From the NCBI RefSeq assembly GCF_950023065.1, contig NC_088679.1, positions 79,918,001 through 79,982,000 on the forward strand: 64,000 nt of DNA, given 5' to 3'. A program made the translations under genes and the position numbers. The DNA comes from Planococcus citri (taxonomy: Eukaryota; Arthropoda; Insecta; Hemiptera; Pseudococcidae). Positions 48,901 to 60,900 of this stretch are shown here, piece after piece. Each line of letters begins with the position of its first letter. The stretch's first letter is position 1. Below the pieces are notes generated by a model that saw nothing but the letters and a program-made list of their open reading frames with translations, was not told the DNA's origin and did no database searches.

Positions 48901-51900
48901 CTCATTTTTTGAAAATTTTCGACGTATCTATTTTTTTCTCTGTACCCTTCATTTCATCCAAAAAATGATATTTTTTTTTCAACTCAAAATATAGAATTTT
49001 CCATAATTATTCAACTTCCGTCTTTTGACATTCTCGAATCACCAAAAATACACGTTACTTCACCACACGACAAGTAACTTAATCTCGAGAAAACATTACT
49101 CACATGTTTATAATACGGATTAACAGCCGGATCAACAGGATGGCAACAATGTTTCCATATATAATTCACAGCTCCAGGCGTAGTAAACATCTACAAAAAG
49201 AAATAAAAAAATATGTTATAAATAAAAACACAAAAAGTAGGCCTAAACAATAAACCGAGATAAATTATTCCAAAAACTAAAAAACTAACATACAATATTA
49301 CTTACAACATCAAGGTTATATAAAGGGGGGAAAAAATTCTAGCACGAGTATGTGAAAATCGAAATAGGAACGACTAATAATATATATTTACTATTCAGTC
49401 GGTCATTGTCATTGGGGAAATTTTCCATATTTGATCAATGTGTAAGTAACTACGCATGATGACGAAAACGTTGCATATCTAATTAATCATCATCATTTCA
49501 TTACATTTCTTCAAACGCGTGCCCATTATTGATCAAATAAACGCGCCCTCGCGGGGTTTTTAAAAAATTTCGATACGAGTACCTGCCACAGACACGTGCG
49601 TATAGTATGGTATTTGATTTGACCAATAGCGCGTGTAATAATTTAATAGCCAATTATTACCACATTTTAAGTATAGTCGATACCAGTTGGTGGTCGAAAT
49701 TACAAAAAACTGGTTGCGTTGGGTAATTAAGAAGTAGGTATTAAAAGTTCGCCTGAATTTAATATAGTTCTCTTTTTTTTATCAATCGTATCAAGACTAA
49801 CGTAGTAAATATAGTAGCAACATGTGGCTGTGTTCAATGAAAAAAAATATATCACACATTATAGTGTTTTAACTAAAGCGACACACATTTTGAAATAATT
49901 TCCCGTTATAAAAACCAGTAATGCAGTAAAAAAAAAAAAAAAAAAAAAAAGAACACCAACAGTTAATTTGTATCAAATTTAATTTCGTACATGAATGATT
50001 TCCGAAACGAGAAACACCGATAATGAGAATGCATAACTACGTAATAATTAGTAACCTGCTGAATACAGGTGGGTATATCCGAATCCATCCTACGAGCACG
50101 AAATCGAGCTTTCGTAAGAAGCTATTGACTACCTATACGCCGAAGGTGAAGGAGAAGGTGCTAAGGTTAATTGAATACACTGTCTGATTTTTTTTTTCCA
50201 CCTTAGTTTTATCGAGATCTCATAATTCATCGACATATTGCGATTTTACGAGTGAAAAGCGAACTTGATTTCGAGCAATTAGAGTTTAGTTTCCTGGCAC
50301 TCCTTTTCGAAAAAAAATTTCACGAGGTGTGAACTAAAATCCTAAATTTAGAAGTCTGATGTAAGTATTTACGAGTATGTGAACTATATAGGCCTAGTAC
50401 GGTCAAAGTACACTGAAAGCTTTCAACATTTTTATTAATTCGCAGTCGACAAACGCAGTAAATATATTCATAGGTCACTGATGTCCTCTTTTGTAATTTT
50501 TGACACGATGACACGATTACTCACAATAAGGGAACCTCTCGACTACTCAGACATAGATTTTACTTCTCTTTTTAGAAGACAGGGCGTCCAAAATTTCGAA
50601 ATAAAAAAAGCAGGACTTCCAACTAGAAAACAAAAATGCTCGAATCCAAACACGATCGAGCTCACATAATTGGAGTTTTCCGACGAATAAAACCACTTAA
50701 TAAGCTATTAACGAGATTTACATTTTTTTCACACTCCAATTCTTCTATTTTAAATTGAAGGTTCAATGTTTCAAAATAAAGAATTTACACGTTTTTCCTG
50801 TTCTCACTTAAAAAACGATTTTTTCCATCATAGACTCGAGTTAACGTTGTATTAGGCCTGCGTTAATAATTATTATAAATTTCCATGTTCATAATACCAC
50901 CCAGATCATGTAAGAAACGCCCACTGTATCATAAAAATAAACACGTAGGTAAATCGCAAAACGATTCCTCTAACCGTAAGCTATACATTCGCTATAAATA
51001 CCATTTATTTAGAGTTCAAGTTTAAGGTTACCTATTCGGGTACCTATATAGCCTCTACTTAAGTGTTCGATTTGCCATCGAGGTATCGATAATCTGATTT
51101 TTCAGGTTCAAATATCCAGAGAACTGGTTACCAGAGCAGAGTACATTGAACATGCACGCTTGCGGCATGTTTACCTTATTTCTTCCTTCATGCATACCTA
51201 CTGTACATAGGTACAAGTATATCACACATAGATATGCTGCTATAATATGTACACTTGTACATGCGTTATGTTTGATGAAAATTATGTTCCAAGAGGAGGA
51301 CGGGGGGTAGCGGATGCAATGATGTAAGACTTCCTCTATTTTAAAATAAAAATTTAATGTTGATTAAATTATGTAGTACCTATGTAATGAGAATTTTAAA
51401 ATAAATTTGATTTATAGCAGGTAATTTTCAAGATTTTTTCCAGCTGGTATTTCCACTCCAAGTGTCCGGCTCACCACACCACCACACGTGTCAAAGAAAA
51501 GTTGGATTCAAGCTTCCTTTATAGTGGCCATGGAATTTTTCTACAGAAAAGTCAAATTTGTATTCACAATGGAAGCATTTATATTGGCTGTGGAATTTTA
51601 TTAATTTTTCTATGGAAAAGTCAAAATTTTTCAACTTTTCCATAGAAAAGTGATGAATATGGGAAAGATTAAAAACTTTTTATTGAAGTGAATAATAATC
51701 AGAATTTATAAGAAATGTTATCATTTTACAAGTCTAGAGGTTCAAAAGTGAGTAAAATTTAGTTTGAAAATGTCAGGTAAGTACCTACCTACCTACCTAT
51801 TTCTTGATCAAAAATTGATATTTTTTGAAAAAATGAGAAAGGATTTCAATTTCCTTAATAAATTTATCAGCTGAAAATAAAATCACTACTTGAGCGAAAA

Positions 51901-54900
51901 AATGTTGTGATTTGTGATACAGTAAGTCTCCCTTACTGGAATTGCCAATACATAATAGAATAATAAATTCAGTGTTGCAATAGTGCTAGTTTCAGAACTC
52001 CGGAGGAATGCTTTTTACTCCAAGCATTTTCATCACACTCCAAACTCCACTCTACACTCCTAATTTTGAAATTTACTCATTATATGGTAAGGTTGCCCAA
52101 ATCGTAGGTACCACTTTTTAGTTTTTTCAACCGGGACCGTGCTCTAATTAATTTTTGGAAACCATTCATGCACCAAATTGTACCTTGGTCTTTTGCCTAA
52201 CTTTTAGCGCAAAAACCAAAACTGCATTTCAAATAGCAAAGGTGTTATTTGAATCCACGCAAAGGTCTCAAAAAGGTACGATTTAGGGACCTAGTAGCTC
52301 AAATCATACATACCACCAGTTTCTCAAATTGTATCCATGAATGAAATTGATAGAAATAAAGCTCTGTGACCTCCCACCACCGTAAGGCTCAAAATCAAAT
52401 TTTAATTTTCCTTATGTGGTCCTACATCTGATCGACTTCTTACAATGCCTCTAAAATGTCAAAGAAAGGTGGGGTTGGGTTTTCATATTCATCATATTCC
52501 TCCAAAGAGCCCTCCATATCATCCGCAGACCATATTCCATATATTTTCTTCTCATCGGTTGATGACATTACATCTGTATTGAAATCATGGTATGATTTGA
52601 ACAACCATCAACAAGTACGATTTGAGCAACTTGCATTTTTCAACATCAATCTTCTCTCACTCAGGTTGATGTTGATGACATTTTTTCATAAATATCTCTA
52701 AATGTAGGTAATATTACATACTTTTGCGAGGATCAAACGTAACTTAGCTTTTCAAAATTGTTTTGTCGCACTTACGTTACATAACAGGTCAGTTTTTCTA
52801 ACGGAAGATGCAATTTTTCTAAAAAAACGTGATAAAAAAACACAAATGATTCAATTTGGCCAATATTGGTATCAGGGACCTTGAACAATACCACCTATAG
52901 TAAAAGGCCTGAGCGCTGAATCGTTATCACCTTCTGACGTCACACCTTAAGGGGACTCGATTGTGTTTACCATTTGAATTTTAACGTATGATTAAATGGC
53001 GAATTCGTGAAATTGAGTAAAACTTTCGTTGAAAAAGTTATTAAAATGATGACTAATTAATTAAATTCGTTCTAAAATGTGGTACAGTGATGAAATATTG
53101 TTGTTTTCATCTACTGGTGGTGTTGGATTATCATTTATTTTTGTACAAAAGTGAATTTTTCGCGATCTGTTTGTGTTGTGACTGTTGTGTGATTTGGATG
53201 TGTAGATATCTTGTGAAGTGAATAAAAATGAAAACTGATGTGTACTAGTGCCTGTGTTTTACTTGAATAACGTTGCAGTGAAATGAATAGTGCACCATAA
53301 AATCTTCAATGAGTTTTAAACCTGCATAGTGAATACAAGAATACAACCATCCAACTACAATGGATATCTGATCAAGAAACCATCAAAATCTCAAACCAAT
53401 TTGCTGAAAGTGTTCGAATCATCAATTTTATCACTCAAGTTGGTCAGCAAAATCAGAGAAATTGTTTTTATCGATCATATCACTGCTGAAGAAACTAAAC
53501 AGTTATCTGTCCTGTGGTTTTTTACCTGTAGTTGAAAATGGAAATGGAATACACACATTGGAATTAGAGTTGATATCATTTTAATTTAGTGGGATTTGGA
53601 CAAATTCGACAATTATTCATTATATTTCACCAGTGAGTTTTGTAATATCTTCCAAAAGGTATAATTTTGTCATGTGTATGCATAACTTTCATCTTCAATG
53701 TTGAAAAACAGTGTTGTTTATCACCTCATTTTTTCATTTTGTTCATTTAAATCATTCCTTAGTGATCTTAAATTAATTATTAAATATCAGAATGTGATTT
53801 AAAACGCAAAATAAAATGTTCTTGGGATTTATTTCGTTCTAGTGCATTAATATTGCATTCATTTCTATAGTGTTATCGGAGTATGTACTCCCCAATAGTG
53901 ATGACGTCACAAAACAGCGCTCAGGCCTTTTACTATAGGTGGTATTGCCTTGAAATGGAAGCTAGTAACATATTTTATCAGTAGAAAGTGCTATTTTCAG
54001 ATAGGCTAGTTCCGGTATCTGGTATGATTTGGGTGCTAGTATGATTTTGGCAACCTTACCTTATTCACTCCTTACTCACTCAAAAGGAACTGTCAACACT
54101 CTTACTCCACTCCTTACTCCTATAATTTTTCGTCATTTGTCATTATTTTTCAGGAATTTTGACTCTACAGATATTGAGTGATTGATCTGATTATATCTAT
54201 GAAGTAAGGGTGTAAGATGGTAAAAGTATATCAATAATTGATAAAATAACATCATTGGTGATAACTAATGAGAAAAACGGTAAAATAAACAAATAAAAGA
54301 ATTAAAAATATGTGAGTAACAGCAACATTTTGATGTAAGTAACTTAAATCATTTTGAATATTTCTCTGTTTCTTCAATTTTTGGCTTTTTATAGCAATGT
54401 ATTTTTAAATTTCGACTTTTGGCGAATATCATCCATTTAAGAGTTTTTTTTTCTGCATTTGTTAATAAGAAATAAAAATTTCTGGAATTTGATTTGATTT
54501 TATTCAGAATGGAGAAAGTAGAGAGAAGGTATGATCCTCAAATCAATTAGAACATGTTCACTTTTCTCACTTTTTTGCAGAGCTGTGGTACCAAACTGAA
54601 ATGATTTTGGAATTGGAATTTGGTTTCGGGATTCGTTCTTCTAAATTTTCATTTTGGTTTTGGGATTTGCTATGGGATTGATTGATTGAAAAAGTTGTTT
54701 TGGTACTGGGATGAATCGGTTTCAGTTTTAGGATTTTAAGCCCAAATTGACTAATGGACCCTGCGAGGGGTCTAAAAAATGGAACATTTTGACATTGGGA
54801 ATCCGATGGTGTAATTAATTTAACATTTTAAATGCATATTTTGCTTAATTTGTTGAGTAATTTTTATTATAATCTGAATGAATGATGATAAATGTTGTAA

Positions 54901-57900
54901 AATGAGAATTTATCAAAATGAAGTTGTGGAAAAAAGACAGAAATTGAAATCCCAACACCAAAACTATTTTGTTTTAGTTCCGGGATCTTTAGTGATTCTC
55001 GTGGAAAAGATGGCAAGTTGTTTATGTGTATGTACTATCACAATATTCACAATAAGGATTTGACAAGACAACTGTCTCACTCTAGGAAATACCCGCATAG
55101 CACAAGCGATGCCAAAGTCGATGGAAAAGATCAAAGATGAGATCTCTAATCCGTCACTTGTCAACACAACATTTGTTGACACCAATGTCGATACATGACA
55201 AGTGAGAAGTTGATATCAAAATCGACCGTCGTCTCCCTTCATTTTTTGTCTCAAAAGGTCTCAACATTGGTGTCATTTTTTTGAGTCTAAAAGAAGCAAA
55301 TTTTGATTGAAAATGTGCGAAATGTGCCCAAAACTCTTTTTCTGATTCAAGTGAAATTATTCTCAAAAATATTTCACCCTAAAAAATGTTTTTGAAAGAA
55401 AAAATTTGCCCTGGGTAGGGATAAAACCCAGCTTAAAAGAATATTCAGTCCATCTTATTCTAGACTTGGAAAATTTTTCTTATTGTATTGTCGACTCACA
55501 TTGACAAATGAGTCGAAAACACTTCAAAATTTCTAAAAATATTTTATAGATCTTGTAATTGACATCAACTTCCTCATTAATATTAACCAGATGGTTGATG
55601 CCAATTACAAGATCTACAGAAGTATCTACTTGATGAAGACATTTTGTAGATACTTTTGTAAGGTAGTCTTGCCAATGCCAAAGTTGATGACTATTATTAG
55701 ATTGACAAAAGTAACTATAAAAGATCAAAATTTTGTAGATGCTTTTGTCGATCTTATAGTCGACATCAACATCGGATCGACAAGACGACCTGAATTTTGA
55801 TATCAATCATGGGTCTACAAAGGTATCTACAATATATCGAAATCTTGCACATGACTGTAGATACAAATGTAGACAGCAATGACAATCATCTGCATTTTCA
55901 TCATAGTTTTTGAAAATAGTGTCAATTTTTAATCAATCATCTTAAAGGTTCTTAAAGGTAGTTAGATTAACCCCTTTGTGGATAATGATCCGACTTTTTT
56001 CAATAAACAATCATGTAAAATCATGTCGATACTTTTGTCGAGGCCACTGACGATCTTGTCAGTGCTAAGCGGGTAGTGGTCAAAAACATCGGAACTAATG
56101 AAAGGTCCTGTTATTATCAGCAGTATTTACTATCTTTAGCATCCCTAGTTGGTGGTTGGCCGCCTATTAAGAAACCTTCTTCCCATCATCTGAGTCATCT
56201 ATGGTCTTTTGCAGCATTTCCCAGATGATGTAGTCTCTATAGATATCATATCAAATAGAAGGGGAGATAATACACAACCTTGGTGAACTCCTTTTTCTGG
56301 GTAGAATTTTTGTGATGCTGTCCTATTGGCCAGGAGTGCCAGGATATTAGCTGATTCCTTGCCATACTGTTGATCAGCCACACTAGATGCTTTGAAACAC
56401 CCATCTCCAGCAGGACCCCCTCCCCCCCCCCCATAACTTCTGCCAATGAACCCAATTGAATGTTTTTTTGTAGTCCACAAAACATAACATTGCTGGAACA
56501 TTGTACTCGCAAGGTTTCTCAATAAGCATTCTGAGTTTGAAGATTTGCTCTTTCGTGCTCAGCTACTGACATGGTTCCAACTTTGTTGTTGGAATTATTG
56601 ACAAACTTTTCAACATGTAAGCAATTTTTCGTACCTACTGTTTTTTGTTGAAGATTTTATTCATTTTGATGAGGTTTTTGCAGAAGTACTTATGGAGTTT
56701 TTAAACACCTTAGATTTTTTGAATGCTTTTCTGAAAATTGTTTTCATGAATTTTCTGTTTTTTTTTTTGAATTTCTGCCAACAAAATTGTGCGCGGGAAT
56801 ATAATGCCAAATTTTGGAAAAAAGCCATAACCAAACGTTTTTCAAAAGAAACACTAATAATCCTGCAACAATAAGTTCTTTTATTAAGAAAAAAATGTGT
56901 TATTCGTGTAAAAAAAATTCCAAACATGCCAACAAATGAAATCATTGCTACTGCATTTTTTTTACAGCACCCATTAAAAAAATCGAATAACGCAGAAGCT
57001 ATTTAATTTCTCAAAATCACGCCATTTCGACACAAAAAATACCAACCCCTGCGGCCCTCATAAGGCAATTAATGAAAAAAACGTCGTTAAATCCATCGAT
57101 ACGATACAAAGTATTCAAAACAAACCTGACTTGGCAATCCGCGAAACCTTTGGTACACAATCTCCAAAACACACACATCACCTCAAACTCGTCTACGTTG
57201 TATTTGGCCAGCATGTTAATTATTCGAAGTCATTCGACTTTACGATCTATCGTTATATGAAACGTGTATTGTTAATACACATACGGCAGAAAATAAAAAA
57301 CTTATTAAAGATTTTTGCGATGTTCATATACATATTTGTATAGAGTAAGATCGGTTGCATCAACGTCGTAGCACTTTATTAATTCGTAACGTTAGCCCAA
57401 AGTAATTAAACGTAAGAACGAAACCTTGAGGTCTCTTTTTTCATTTATAGCGTACGAATACCCGGTCACGTGGGAATTCTTATAAATGAGAAAGTTATCT
57501 ACTATGAGCTTTATTCAAGGTTCCACAATAATTTCCCGTTTACGCTATTTTTTCTATTTATTTTTCCTTTTCTAAAAAAAATAACATATAAGCGTAGCTA
57601 TTTTGTTTTTCTACTCGTAGACTAGAATACCTTGCGTTCGTCGTATATACGATCTGCAGTCTCGGAAACGGAATATCTACAGCACTCGGAAGTGATGGTG
57701 TTTGAACTTGATTTAATGCTCGTTCTCTATATAGCAACATTTATTTCCTAGTGACCAGAAATGATCGAGATCGATTTACCCGTAGCCATACCTAGACCTA
57801 CACTCTACAGGATGTTTCGTATGTAGTATGCAGGATTTGCCACCATGCAAGTAGCCTGTTTTGTGGTTTACGCAGATGATATTATAGTTCCTTCACTCTT

Positions 57901-60900
57901 TTTAGGCTGGTAAATTATACCTACCGCAGGACTGTTTTTTTTCCACAGCATTCCAAGGTAGGTAGAGGTACAGGTAGTAATAAAATTTGATTGGATGGAA
58001 GATATAGCGAGGTGATTCCAACCATGTGATGGTGGGTTTCTAATGAAAGGGCGTTTTTAATTTTGATGCTGCATATTTCCGCACCAATTATATAGGATGT
58101 CCTAAAAATTCTTACGTTAAGGATATAATTTGAAACAATTTTTTTTTTGAATTACCTACTACGCAGAGTGTAAAAATATATGTATTTAGGTAAATTTGTT
58201 TTAGAGAAGTCCATTCACCCAAAATATCAAGTGGAATCTCATGGAAAAGGAGTTAGCCTTGAAATTTCCCAACATTATTGAGTGAGTAGGATATAGTCTT
58301 CAATCTTTCGAACGCAAGTTTTGGAGAGAGTTGGTGAATTGATTCCTCCTTTGCGCCAAAACAGTTTTTTTTTCAAAATCACTCATTTTTTTGACGATAT
58401 TGCTCCTTAGGGCCAAAAGTGTGTTTTTTTGGTGACAAGAAACACTCTCTCGAGTCCCAAAAAATGCATACTTTTTCGATCCAAAATTCTCATGTAATGC
58501 CAAAATTGTTCATCAGTGCCAAGAAGTGCTGCTTTTTGCGCCAAAACATAGATTTTTTTTCAAAATCACTCAATGTTTTTTTTGTGGCAATAAACACTCT
58601 TTCGTGTGCCAAAAAATTCCTATTTCGAGGCAAAATTTTTCATTCCCCTCCCCTCCCCCCCCAAAATCAAAAAAATCTGCTTTTTGCGCAAAAAGTGTTT
58701 TTTTTTTGTGACAGTGAATACCTACTCTCTTGAGTCCCAAAAAAAAATGCCTATTTCGAGCCAAAATTATTCATTCGTGCAAAAACATCCAATTTTTTTC
58801 AAAATCACTAACTTTTCGACAATATTGATTATTTTGGGCCAAAATTGAAGTTTTTGTTGTGGCAAGAAATACTCCCTCACATCCCAAAAAATGCCTATTT
58901 TTGGCCCAAAAAAAAAAACATTTTATTCCAAAACGCTCAAAAACATTAATTTTGTGTCAAAACAATGCTGTGGCTCTCCACTGTCAAAAACCATCGTCTT
59001 CTTACGTAGAAAAACTGGTACCATTTGTGCCAAAAAAGAAAAAACACTCCTCTTCATGCTAAAAATTCTCATTTTATACGGTTCAAATTACTCGAAGATT
59101 ACATCAATGCAGATAAATTTTGATATCATTTTGAAACACCTAAATAATCTGAAAAATGGAGAATTTCAAAGGCCAGGGGCATTTTCTCCCAAAATTTGGA
59201 ATCAAATTTGAGAACGTGATACAAAATAACCTCAACCAAACACTCGAACCTTTTTCAACCTCATTCAACGATAAAAATTGATTTTCATTCATCGAATAGT
59301 TTTCATCCTCTCTCAGCAATTTTGAACATGTATCTAAATCTCGTTCAGGTAGGTATTATCTCATTTCAATAGTGTTATCGCCATTGAAATTAGATACTTA
59401 AAGATTTACTTATAACGTGCTGAGAGATGCGGTGTGTGATAACAGGAGTCACAGCTGTTTCGCGGCGTATTACGAAAATCGCACGAAAATATCCCACCAA
59501 TAAAAAAAAAAAAGTAGGTATTATTTGAAAACAATATACCGAGTAGGTAATCGGATTAAGGTCGAATTTCCATATTTAGATAAACAAACGCTCGAAATCA
59601 ATTTCAATCATCAGATATGTCGGATATTTGGTAATTTTAGAAATACGAGTACCTACTTCAAGGTACCTACCAGGCGATTAAAAAAGGGCACGCGGGACCG
59701 ACGATCAGTTTGAAATATTTTCTACCTACATATTGTTGTTGTGGTTTCGAGTGAAGAGGTAATTTTTTTTCTTATAGGTACCTATACTTATTCTAATGCA
59801 AATGTGCATACTATTGATAAATTTCAATAATTATAGAAAGAAAAATTAGGAAATACTTACTTTGGATACAATAAAAGCGTTGTAAATAGTTTGATATAGA
59901 TTGTACACCATAATGATAAATTTGATATTTAAAGGTTTGCGATCCTTCATGAATTCTGGACCATATTTCGTTACGAATAAAAGATATAATGCGACTACAC
60001 CGAGCACCGGCAGAGGATTGCTCATGAGAAACCATGTGTCTACTTCTTTACCTGTAAAACGCAATTTCCATCATAAATAAATAATAATCAATCGAGATAA
60101 GTAAGTAACGTAAGTAGTAATGCATCTGTCGATTCGAGGAGAAAAAAATGAGTAGTTAAGCTACTTTTGCAAAAATCTATCAACTTGTGAAATGAAATAC
60201 CTATGTGAGAAGAGCTTCAAATTTACAAAAATCAGCTGCACCGATAAAATACTTGATTGGCTCTCGACAGCCATGAGGATGAGAGGGCACGAAAGCGAAA
60301 TTTCAAATCAAGAGCTCTCATAGATTATTTTAAAGCTATTTCTGTAGATAATATAGGTACGTAATAGTCCGGCACATGACAATAGGAGTAATTGCACCCC
60401 CCCCCCGCCGATCCTCCGGGACAACTTTTTTCTTAAAGAGGACATCCTAAGGAACATTTTAATGCAAAGTTGCCAAAAAAAAAGTTGGCCTTACTTACAA
60501 AATGGCGGCCATTTTGATTGACAGGTCAGCCGAAATCGCAGATTTTGCGTTTCAACACAGGATTTGCAAGAAATTTTTCAAACTTTACAAAGGTAGATCG
60601 AAAGATCATGCAAAAATTCATCACCTGTCAAAATTTCAAGTGCTAAAGTGCGTTTTTCGATTTTTGGTGAATTTTTGAAAATCCAATTTATGCCAAAAAT
60701 GAGGTAAAAAATCAAAACTTTACCAAATTGACCCAGAAAGCTGAACTTTGGGATATACCCTATTTTCGACATGCCAAATCGATTGGAAACGGTTTCAACC
60801 CGTTTTGAGCAGTTCTGGAGCCTCCAGCAGATTTTTGAAACTCGAAATTCCCACAAAATTCCATCAAATTGGAGTTGAAAAGCTAAAATTTATTCTAAAA

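Larger units (their letters stand above)
51990..54130. mobile_element. outer ACTCC-word element, split by nested insertions
   Basis: ACTCC/CTACACTCC-type words run from 51990 to 52080 and resume at 54066-54125, exactly on either side of the TIR element at 52083-54063. The style matches the hAT-like word-repeat element at 16752. Its own termini were not identified. Confidence 0.5.

Noticed and set aside
49927..49950. Poly(A) tract as the 3' tail of a retrotransposed gene
   Set aside because: No coding or transcript-like sequence upstream and no target duplication recognised; treated as a homopolymer.
58300..59211. Overlapping Phe/Lys/Pro-rich frames on both strands
   Set aside because: They follow a degenerate tandem array; composition reflects poly-T and poly-C tracts.
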